Source of the DNA: JASFQI01 sp050115555
Lineage (GTDB): Bacteria; Desulfobacterota; DSM-4660; Desulfatiglandales; HGW-15
DNA length: 22,186 nt
NCBI GenBank assembly: GCA_050115555.1
Contig: JASFQI010000040.1
Location: 1-22,186 of the forward strand
Direction: 5' to 3'
Shown here: positions 14,646-20,798 of the stretch, in pieces
Numbering within the stretch: position 1 is the first letter of the stretch
Layout of the letters: each line of letters starts with the position of its first letter
Made by a program: the position numbers and the translations under genes
The notes under the pieces: model-generated
Told to the model about the DNA's origin: nothing
Seen by the model: the letters and a program-made list of their open reading frames with translations, nothing else
Databases searched by the model: none

Positions 14646-14670
14646 TTCCGTCTCCTCCGAAACTCGTGGG

Positions 14671-14699
14671 ACGCTACCAGAACCCGGCGCGACCGTCAA
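14671..14699 (-). promoter_or_regulatory. Sigma70-like promoter for namZ
   Basis: Read on the minus strand, TTGACG (14694-14699) and TAGCGT (14671-14676) are 17 bases apart. The predicted start is near 14664, about 64 bases before the TTG start codon. No clear promoter for the divergent ppiD-like gene was found in 14700-14886. Confidence 0.45.
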
Positions 14700-14886
14700 C
14701 CGGGCGGCTATCAATGCATCGTGACACACGAGCCCTGACGAGCAGACCCACTTTGTGATGGACACGCCTCAAAGGCCGTGATAGGTTACCGCGCCATGCA
14801 GATGCCAGCGGCCGGTACCATTCCGTGTCCCGGCGCAAGAGGAAGGCGACCGGGGCGGAAGAGGCCCCTTTGTAAGGAGATTTCCC

Positions 14887-16782
14887 ATGCTGTTGAGCTT
14901 GATGAGAAAGCACGCCAAGTCTTATCTGATCAAGGTGTTGATTGCGATCATCGCCATTGTGTTTGTCTTCTACTTTGGCTACTCCTTCCGGTCGGAAAAA
15001 GGGGCCAAGGTGGCGATCGTGAATGGAGAGCTGATTTCGGGTGTGGAGTACCGCAAGGCCTATCACGACATGGTGGAAGCCCTTCAGCGCCAATACGGGA
15101 GCCTGTGGAGCGAGAACCTGATCGAGGTCTTTGATCTCAAGAATCGGGCGCTTCAGCAGCTTATTGACGAAAAGTTGCTCAGCCACGAGGCCCAGCGCAT
15201 CGGGCTGGGAGTAACCGAGGATGAAATTCAGGCCGAGATCATGTCTTATCCGGCCTTCCAGTTTCAGGGACGTTTCGATGAACGCCGCTACCGGGCGGTC
15301 CTGAACCAGAACCGAATGGACCCTGAGGACTTCGAGAACACCGTTCGCCAGGTCCTTCTCAAGGACAAAATCAGCCAGTTCCTTACTGCCTTTCTGCCGG
15401 CCACCGATCAGGAGCTGCGCGAGTATTACTCGTTCCAGAACCGCGAAGCCAAGATCCAGTTCGTGACCTTTTCACCTGAGACCTATACCGATGCCGTCGC
15501 ATTCGAGCCTTCTCAAGTCGAGACGTATTTCAAGGAGCATCGCGAAGACTACCGAATTCCCGATCAGATCCGCGCCCGCTATGTGGAGATTGATCCGGAG
15601 GAATTCCTGGATCAAACAGAGGTTTCCACCGAGGAAATTCGAGCCTACTACGAGGACAACCTGGACCGCTACCGCATGAAAAAAGAAGTCAAGGCACGGC
15701 ACATCCTGTTCAAGGTCGAGGAGGACGCCACCGACGAGGAGGAGGTAAAGGCGGTGGAAAAGAAAGCCAGGGAAGTGCTGGAAAAGGCCCGCAAAGGCGA
15801 GGACTTCGAAGAGCTTGCCCGAACCTACTCCGAGGGTCCCACTCGGGAAAAGGGGGGTGACCTGGGGTTCTTCTCCGCCGGACAGATGGTCGCCCCTTTT
15901 GAGGAAGCCGCCTTTCAAATGAAGCCGGGAGAGATCAGTGACCTGGTTCGCACACAGTTCGGGTTTCACATCATCAAGGTCGAAGAAGTCCACGAAGCGC
16001 GAACCAAGCCTTTGGAAGAGGTCCGAGACGAAATCGAGGAGATCCTTCGAAACCTGGCGGCCGCGGATCGAGCCCATGAAAAGGCCCTGACCCTGATGGA
16101 CCAGATGCCGTATGACGTGAACCTGGAATCCTATGCACAGGAACACGGCGTGACCTGCCACCAGACCGAGTACTTCAGCCGAGAAGAGGACATCCCCATG
16201 ATCGTGGGGAACGACAAACTTCGCGAGGTCATCTTTTCCCTGGAGCCCGGAGCCGTGAGTGATGTGCTGGAATTCAAAAATCGGTTCTACCTTTTCCAGG
16301 TCGCCGACAAAAAACCCTCACATCTTCCGGACCTGGAGGATGTGATCGAGCAGGTCCAGAAAGATCTCACCCTTCACCTGGCACGCGAGAAAGCACGCTC
16401 TGAGGCGGAGAACCTTCTGAAAGAGCTTCGAAATGGGGGGGGCTGGGAGGAGTTGGTCCGAAAGGCCGAGCTGACGCCGAGGACGTCGGAGTTCTTCAAG
16501 CGAGGAGATCCCATCAAGGGGATCGGCCAAGCCCCAGGGCTTCAGGAAGCCGTATTCGCGCTTCAAGAGGATACGCCCTACCCGGAGAAGGTGTTCGAGA
16601 GCGAAAGTGGGTATCATGTCGTTCGCTGGGAGGCAACCCAAGGCATCGACGAAGAAGCCTTCCAGGAGGAGAAGCCGGAAGTTCGCCGGGGCGTTCGAAA
16701 TGTCAAGCATCGCATTCTGTTCGACGCCTGGATGGAGAACCTGCGGAAAAACGCCGAGGTAGAACGGTTGATGCCCCTGTAA
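14887..16782 (+). CDS. ppiD: PpiD/SurA-type periplasmic peptidyl-prolyl isomerase chaperone
   Basis: A 631-residue foldase anchored in the inner membrane by one N-terminal span (about residues 15-32, ending VFVFYFGYSF), as in PpiD. A SurA-N-like chaperone domain follows (about 38-190, VNGELISGVEYRKAY, LIDEKLLSHEAQRIGL). A parvulin (PPIC) domain covers about 265-365, with KARHILFKVEED, FEELARTYSEGP, GGDLGFFSAGQMVAPFEEAAF and FGFHIIKVEE. Two further degenerate parvulin-like segments follow (about 435-480 and 535-585). It should help outer-membrane and periplasmic proteins fold. AAGGAG at 14876-14881 precedes the ATG. The gene is single, divergent from namZ and convergent with the Cys-rich gene. 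Confidence 0.9.
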   Translation: MLLSLMRKHAKSYLIKVLIAIIAIVFVFYFGYSFRSEKGAKVAIVNGELISGVEYRKAYHDMVEALQRQYGSLWSENLIEVFDLKNRALQQLIDEKLLSHEAQRIGLGVTEDEIQAEIMSYPAFQFQGRFDERRYRAVLNQNRMDPEDFENTVRQVLLKDKISQFLTAFLPATDQELREYYSFQNREAKIQFVTFSPETYTDAVAFEPSQVETYFKEHREDYRIPDQIRARYVEIDPEEFLDQTEVSTEEIRAYYEDNLDRYRMKKEVKARHILFKVEEDATDEEEVKAVEKKAREVLEKARKGEDFEELARTYSEGPTREKGGDLGFFSAGQMVAPFEEAAFQMKPGEISDLVRTQFGFHIIKVEEVHEARTKPLEEVRDEIEEILRNLAAADRAHEKALTLMDQMPYDVNLESYAQEHGVTCHQTEYFSREEDIPMIVGNDKLREVIFSLEPGAVSDVLEFKNRFYLFQVADKKPSHLPDLEDVIEQVQKDLTLHLAREKARSEAENLLKELRNGGGWEELVRKAELTPRTSEFFKRGDPIKGIGQAPGLQEAVFALQEDTPYPEKVFESESGYHVVRWEATQGIDEEAFQEEKPEVRRGVRNVKHRILFDAWMENLRKNAEVERLMPL

Positions 16783-16790
16783 TCTGCAGG

Positions 16791-16839
16791 CCAAAAGGAC
16801 ACACCGAGAGACGGCAGCCTGTCCCTTTCCCGATTTTGG
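16791..16839. terminator. Inverted repeats between convergent genes
   Basis: AAAGGACA (16794-16801) pairs with TGTCC-C-TTT (16820-16828), one bulge. CCAAAA (16791-16796) could instead pair with TTTTGG (16834-16839). They lie eight bases after the ppiD stop. On the minus strand the stem ends in CCTTTTGG. This is a weak bidirectional terminator candidate. Confidence 0.33.
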
Positions 16840-16854
16840 GGTGCGCGGGTCTCC

Positions 16855-17124
16855 TTACGTCCCCTTGCGGGTTTCGTCCACAATCTCCAGCAGGCGGCTC
16901 ATACGGTCTTTTGGGGGACGATCAAAAACGGCCTTCCATTCCTCGGGTTCCAGAATCTCACGAAAGTAGTCCTCCACTAGAAATCGATCGTACCAGCAAT
17001 CGATCGCCTTGAAGCAGGGCATTCCGTCGTTTTCCCGACAGCAGTAGGAAAACGGAACCAGATGCCCCAACTTGGGGCAGGCGACCTTTTCCTCATCCCT
17101 CGGCGGTGTGCGCTCTCTCCTCAT
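16855..17124 (-). CDS. Small Cys-rich protein of unknown function, downstream of the MocA-like gene
   Basis: An 89-residue soluble protein that I do not recognise as a named family. Its middle holds five cysteines, CPKLGHLVPFSYCCREND then MPCFKAIDC (C16, C28, C29, C37, C43), suggesting a metal or Fe-S site. The C-terminal half is helical and acidic. The frame is open back to an ATG at 17178. I prefer the ATG at 17124 because GGGAG lies eight bases before it and the Cys core begins soon after. With either start it follows the MocA-like gene on the same strand, 16-70 bases after its stop, so the two are probably co-transcribed. It may serve the same pathway. Confidence 0.65.
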   Translation of the reverse strand: MRRERTPPRDEEKVACPKLGHLVPFSYCCRENDGMPCFKAIDCWYDRFLVEDYFREILEPEEWKAVFDRPPKDRMSRLLEIVDETRKGT

Positions 17125-17194
17125 GCCCCTGTCTCCCGCCCATAGAAAAAAGCCTTGCTCATGCCTCTTTCCCGACATCGCGGCCGGAAGGGGA

Positions 17195-17806
17195 TCACTT
17201 CCCCCCCTGCCTCAAGGTACCGTTTCGAAAGCGTGTGAAATCCTCTGGCGTATCCACATCCATGTCATCGTATTCACCCTCGGTTTCGACCCGGCAGACC
17301 CAATCCGGATGCCGTTGGAACAGGCTGCGGGCTCCCTCATCCCCGGTCAGGTTCCAAACCTCCTCGTAGAGCGGACGCCCGATCACCACTGGCAATGAAC
17401 GCCGGCCCCGAACCGTCACCGCACCCAGGGGACAACCTGAAGCGATGGTCTCATTGCAAAGTCGATTCATCAGGCTGGAGGTCACGTGAGGCATGTCCCC
17501 CAGGAGAACCATGATGTGATCCCGATCATGCTCCACGGCGGCGAGTCCGGAAATCAGGGAAGTGCTCATCCCTTCTCGAAACCAGGGATTTTCGACCAGG
17601 AGGAGCTTGGGGTGGTGATAAAGCGCCCCAAGAGAGGATTGGATCCGTCCGGACTCGAACCCGAGCACGAGGACGACCGGGTCCAAACAGGCGTTCAACG
17701 CCTGCCCTAGAACCCGGTTCAGCAGGGTCTCTCCACCGGCGGAAAGCAATTGCTTGGGCTGCCCCATGCGGCGGGACTCCCCCGCAGCAAGTACGATGCC
17801 GGCCAT
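17195..17806 (-). CDS. MocA/MobA-like molybdopterin nucleotidyltransferase
   Basis: A 203-residue NTP-transferase-domain protein. It starts MAGIVLAAGESRRMGQPKQLL, the nucleotide-binding signature of the MobA/MocA group, where PKQLL favours MocA (CTP:molybdopterin cytidylyltransferase) over MobA (PKALL-like). LLGDMP carries the metal-binding aspartate. The C-terminal SLPVVIGRPLYEEVWNLTGDEGARSLFQRH and DMDVDTPEDFTRF are typical. The likely product is MCD for xanthine-dehydrogenase- or CO-dehydrogenase-type enzymes, but a different nucleotidylated cofactor is possible. The ATG at 17806 is chosen over a longer frame to 17878 because AGGAG is at 17816-17820 on its strand and homology starts there. 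It likely forms an operon with the Cys-rich gene. Confidence 0.85.
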   Translation of the reverse strand: MAGIVLAAGESRRMGQPKQLLSAGGETLLNRVLGQALNACLDPVVLVLGFESGRIQSSLGALYHHPKLLLVENPWFREGMSTSLISGLAAVEHDRDHIMVLLGDMPHVTSSLMNRLCNETIASGCPLGAVTVRGRRSLPVVIGRPLYEEVWNLTGDEGARSLFQRHPDWVCRVETEGEYDDMDVDTPEDFTRFRNGTLRQGGK

Positions 17807-17968
17807 GCGGCAGGACTCCTCTGGAATTCCGTTACCATCTTGAATATTCGGCCTTGAGTCATGAGTTCCAGGTGTCATTCCCTGATCTCACCCCTTCCCA
17901 TGTTCTGCACGCGCGTCGAAGGGAAATGCCGCCCCCCGGGCCAATCTGGGAAAAATCTTGAAAAACCT

Positions 17969-17996
17969 TTGACATTCCCCAGGATTTTCGTATTAT
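17969..17996 (+). promoter_or_regulatory. Strong sigma70-like promoter for the five-helix membrane protein
   Basis: TTGACA (17969-17974) and TATTAT (17991-17996) are 16 bases apart. The leader to the ATG at 18101 is about 98 bases and starts with a small stem AGCCT (18003-18007) and AGGCT (18011-18015). This supports 18101 as the start rather than the longer frame from 17861. Confidence 0.6.
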
Positions 17997-18100
17997 GCCC
18001 AGAGCCTCCCAGGCTGAGACAGACCGGGGCTCGATGTCGGCTCGCTTGCCGGAATCCGTCGCCCCCCTCTTCAACCCACAGGGCAAAGAGCGAGGTCCTC

Positions 18101-18637
18101 ATGCCTGATCAAATCCTTCAGCTGTTTCTCAACGAATGGTCCCAAAACGACACCCTTCGTACGGCGCTGGAGCTCCTTCCCCTCGTCCTCCCGGTCGTCA
18201 TTTGGGCCGTCTTTCCCCGCCCGAAAAAAAGCGGCCAATCCCTGCTGATTCTGTTCAGCTTTTTTGTCGGGTTGCACGCACTGTTCACCGCCTATTCCCT
18301 GATCTTCCAGACCGCGGAAACAGCCGCACTTTACGGCTGGAAAACCAGCCGGTTTCTCTCGCTGCTTGGTTCCTTCCACGCGGCCGCAGGAGTCGGTCTG
18401 CTCATCTGCCTCGCTCTTGGCAGACCGGAGTGGACCAAGGGGATCCTCATTACGCTCGCTTTGTACGCGGCATCCTCAGGGATCCTGCACCTGATGGAGG
18501 CTGTAGCGAATAAGCGCCTCAGCCTGACCCACTTGGGTCCGCCGCTTTGGCATGATATCCTTGCCGTAATCCTAACGCTCTGGGTCTTGAAAAAGGCCGA
18601 AGGCGGGCCAAAACCCATCTACTATGTGCCTCGGTAA
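18101..18637 (+). CDS. Five-helix integral membrane protein of unknown function
   Basis: A 178-residue protein I cannot assign to a family. Hydrophobic spans lie at about residues 20-38 (ALELLPLVLPVVIWAVF), 46-68, 84-105, 113-134 and 149-165. Short charged loops separate them and the end is KPIYYVPR. There is no signal peptide beyond the first span. HALFTAYS, SFHAAAG and GILHLMEA place histidines near or in the membrane, but no known metal motif results. The ATG at 18101 follows GAGCGAGG and a strong promoter at 17969-17996. It is a single-gene unit, convergent with trpB2 and divergent from the MocA-like gene. A small conserved hypothetical family is likely; the function is unknown. Confidence 0.75.
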   Translation: MPDQILQLFLNEWSQNDTLRTALELLPLVLPVVIWAVFPRPKKSGQSLLILFSFFVGLHALFTAYSLIFQTAETAALYGWKTSRFLSLLGSFHAAAGVGLLICLALGRPEWTKGILITLALYAASSGILHLMEAVANKRLSLTHLGPPLWHDILAVILTLWVLKKAEGGPKPIYYVPR

Positions 18638-18710
18638 TCCTTCCGCATGAAATGCTGGCGTTTCATCGCCCAAGGGAAGGACACGAAACACTCAAAAGGC
18701 TCAAACCACA

Positions 18711-18749
18711 GGCGGCGCACCGACGCCCTGATGGCCTCGGCACGCCGCC
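18711..18749. terminator. GC-rich hairpin in the convergent gap between the membrane protein and trpB2
   Basis: GGCGGCG (18711-18717) pairs with CGCCGCC (18743-18749). After a symmetrical CA/CA internal loop, CCGA (18720-18723) pairs with TCGG (18737-18740). The 250-base gap (18638-18888) holds no gene. It also has smaller stems at 18647-18666 (ATGAAA/TTTCAT) and 18782-18799 (CGCTCT/AGAGCG). None has a T-run, so these are candidate Rho-type or mRNA-end structures. Confidence 0.4.
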
Positions 18750-18888
18750 GTCTTCATCTCACCCTGTTCTCATCCGAACGCCGCTCTCAGAAAAGAGCGC
18801 CCATCCCTCTCCCGATCCTTCCGCAACAAACCGGAAATACCGCTCTTTTGCGAGGACCGCACCGGGCCTCCGGTCCGGGGCGATCCGG

Positions 18889-20271
18889 CTACCTCGGCGG
18901 CCTGTACTGCTTGGGTTTGGGCAGGTTTTCAATGGCGCTCAGCGCCCTTTGAATCTCGTCTTCGGGCAAGGCGTGATCCTGAAGCTGGCCCCTTAAATAG
19001 GCCTCATATGCCGCCAGGTCCACCAGGCCGTGCCCGCTCCAGTTGAACAGGATCACCTTTTCCTTTCCCTCTTCCTTGGCCTTGATTGCTTCCCGGATAA
19101 CCATGGCCACGGCGTGGTTCGTCTCCGGGGCGCTGATGAACCCCTCGGTGCGTGCAAACGTGATACCCGCCTCAAAGGTCTCCAGCTGGGCGATCGCCTC
19201 GGGGCGAATCAGGTTGTCGAGGATGAGCTGACTGATGATGGGGGCCATGCCGTGGTAACGCAGGCCGCCGGCGTGAATCGGTTCGGGCACGAAGTCGTGG
19301 CCCAGCGTATGCATGGGGAGAAGTGGCGTCATTTGCACCGTGTCCCCGAAATCGTATGCAAACGGCCCGCGGGTCATGGTCGGACACGACGCAGGCTCCA
19401 CGCCGATGATGTCGATGTCCTTGCCGTGGATCTTGTCCCGCACGTAGGGCAGGCAGTTCCCGGCGAAGTTGCTCCCGCCTCCTGCACACCCGATCACCAC
19501 GTCCGGGTAGTCCCCTGCGATCTCCATCTGCTTCTGGGTTTCCAGACCGTTGATGGTCTGGTGAAGCATGACGTGGTTGAGCACGCTCCCGAGCGCGTAC
19601 TTGGAGTGCTCGTCCCCAACCGCGGCTTCCACGGCCTCGCTGATGGCGATGCCCAGGCTCCCGGGAGAGTCCGGATGCTTCTCCAGGATCGACTGCCCGG
19701 CATGGGTCTCAGTGCTCGGGCTCGCTGTGCAGTTCGCCCCCCAGGTCTCCATCATGAGCCGGCGGTAGGGTTTCTGGTTGTAGCTGACCTTGACCATGAA
19801 GACCTTGCACTCCAGCCCGAAGAACGCGCAGCACATGGCAAGGGCGCTTCCCCACTGCCCTGCGCCCGTCTCCGTGGTGATACGTTTCGTCCCGAACACC
19901 TTGTTGTAGTAGGCCTGGGCAATGGCCGTGTTGGGCTTGTGGCTTCCGGCCGGGCTCACACCCTCGTTCTTGAAGTAAATCTTGGCCGGGGTGTCCAGGT
20001 GCTTCTCCAGGGTGTACGCCCGGTAAAGGGGCGTCGGCCTCCAGATCACATACTTTTCCAGGATCGGTTCCGGGATGTCGATCCAGCGCTCGGTGCTCAC
20101 CTCCTGCTCGATTAGATTCATGGGAAAGATCGGCGCCAAAGCGTCGGGTCCAACGGGCTCTCCAGTCCCCGGGTGAAGGGGCGGTTCCATCGGGGTGGGC
20201 ATGTCCGCCATGATGTTGTACCACTGGCGCGGCAGTTCCGATTCAGGCAAAAAGATCTTTTTGACGTCCAT
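18889..20271 (-). CDS. trpB: Tryptophan synthase beta chain, TrpB2 type
   Basis: A 460-residue PLP enzyme that joins indole and serine to give tryptophan. The length and N-terminal extension (FLPESELPRQWYNIMADMP), together with RPTPLYRAYTLEKHL, mark the TrpB2 subfamily, not the 400-residue TrpB1. GVSPAGSHKPNTA holds the PLP lysine K112; ETGAGQWGSALA and the phosphate loop CAGGGSNFAG are present. The C-terminus has NWSGHGLVDL. No trpA or other trp gene is adjacent. Orphan TrpB2 is thought to work without TrpA, for example salvaging indole. GGAGGGA lies just before the ATG at 20271. A promoter at 20477-20506 gives a leader of about 200 bases. Confidence 0.93.
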   Translation of the reverse strand: MDVKKIFLPESELPRQWYNIMADMPTPMEPPLHPGTGEPVGPDALAPIFPMNLIEQEVSTERWIDIPEPILEKYVIWRPTPLYRAYTLEKHLDTPAKIYFKNEGVSPAGSHKPNTAIAQAYYNKVFGTKRITTETGAGQWGSALAMCCAFFGLECKVFMVKVSYNQKPYRRLMMETWGANCTASPSTETHAGQSILEKHPDSPGSLGIAISEAVEAAVGDEHSKYALGSVLNHVMLHQTINGLETQKQMEIAGDYPDVVIGCAGGGSNFAGNCLPYVRDKIHGKDIDIIGVEPASCPTMTRGPFAYDFGDTVQMTPLLPMHTLGHDFVPEPIHAGGLRYHGMAPIISQLILDNLIRPEAIAQLETFEAGITFARTEGFISAPETNHAVAMVIREAIKAKEEGKEKVILFNWSGHGLVDLAAYEAYLRGQLQDHALPEDEIQRALSAIENLPKPKQYRPPR

Positions 20272-20311
20272 AGTCCCTCCTATTCCTGATCGATGGATGA
20301 TTCATAGACAC

Positions 20312-20332
20312 TTGCAGCGACGGCCGCTGCAA
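20312..20332 (-). promoter_or_regulatory. Perfect inverted repeat in the trpB2 leader
   Basis: TTGCAGCG (20312-20319) and CGCTGCAA (20325-20332) are a perfect 8-bp inverted repeat with a five-base loop, 41-61 bases upstream of the trpB2 ATG and inside the predicted leader. It has no T-run, so it could be an operator or a translation-affecting hairpin. No T-box or Trp-rich leader peptide was found around it. Confidence 0.45.
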
Positions 20333-20476
20333 TGCCTTGGGAACACACCCTCTATTGCGGCATGTGAAACGCAGGGGGAAGTCGAACGTCGAAATCCGGT
20401 GAAAACCACGTTCCGCAGGAAACGAACTGTCGCTCGCGATCGAGAAGGGAGAAGCACAGGAAGCTACGCCGCATAT

Positions 20477-20506
20477 ACCGTACGCCTCGAATGGCTTACC
20501 TGTCAA
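20477..20506 (-). promoter_or_regulatory. Sigma70-like promoter for trpB2
   Basis: Read on the minus strand, a consensus TTGACA (20501-20506) is followed after 18 bases by TACGGT (20477-20482), a weak -10. A TATATG lies just beyond. The interlocked repeats at 20522-20567 sit immediately upstream, in a position where an activator or repressor could bind. Confidence 0.45.
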
Positions 20507-20521
20507 GGGCTTTCCAGATTT

Positions 20522-20567
20522 CGGGTAGGGAGGGGTTCCTTGCCTACCCGCCCGGCGGTCAAGGAAC
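20522..20567. repeat. Two interlocked perfect 8-bp inverted repeats (pseudoknot or alternative-stem geometry)
   Basis: Stem A pairs CGGGTAGG (20522-20529) with CCTACCCG (20543-20550). Stem B pairs GTTCCTTG (20535-20542) with CAAGGAAC (20560-20567). The arms alternate A-B-A'-B', so the stems are either mutually exclusive nested loops or an H-type pseudoknot with linkers of 5, 0 and 9 bases. The block is just upstream of the trpB2 -35 on one strand and about 140 bases upstream of a promoter candidate for the PilB-like gene on the other. The pairing is seen directly; the role is unknown. Confidence 0.6.
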
Positions 20568-20683
20568 AAACGTGAGGCTCCTTACGAACGCCCGTTAAGG
20601 AAGAAGGCCTGACACCCTGCGAAAAAATTCCTGAATGGAAGCAGGTCGAGGTGAATTTTACCTGGTTTCATGTTTCGCTGGAT

Positions 20684-20713
20684 TTGCTGTTTATCTTTTT
20701 CCGGGTTTATGAA
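20684..20713 (+). promoter_or_regulatory. Possible promoter for the GAF-PilB gene
   Basis: TTGCTG (20684-20689) and TATGAA (20708-20713) are 18 bases apart in an AT-rich stretch that continues with AATAATAATTTTAAT. The leader to the ATG at 20799 is about 80 bases. The rest of 20570-20680 shows no gene and only a minor TCCTTA/TAAGGA stem. Confidence 0.4.
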
Positions 20714-20798
20714 ATAATAATTTTAATGAGAGGTAAATGACGGTTTCTTAGATGTTTCAAACCACTTCCCTTGCCGGGAAGGATGAAGGAGCACAACC

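Noticed and set aside
19030..20115. Plus-strand open frame of 361 codons
   Set aside because: It is antisense to trpB2, which has full family motifs; the His/Arg/Gly/Val-rich translation is typical of a shadow frame.
20272..20500. T-box or Trp leader peptide for trpB2
   Set aside because: No T-box core sequence and no short frame with repeated Trp codons was found; only an MPQ-stop mini frame occurs.
20661..20682. Sigma54-like TGG...CGC pair before the PilB-like gene
   Set aside because: The GG to GC spacing is one base too long and the -12 lacks TTGC; the sigma70-like pair just downstream fits better.
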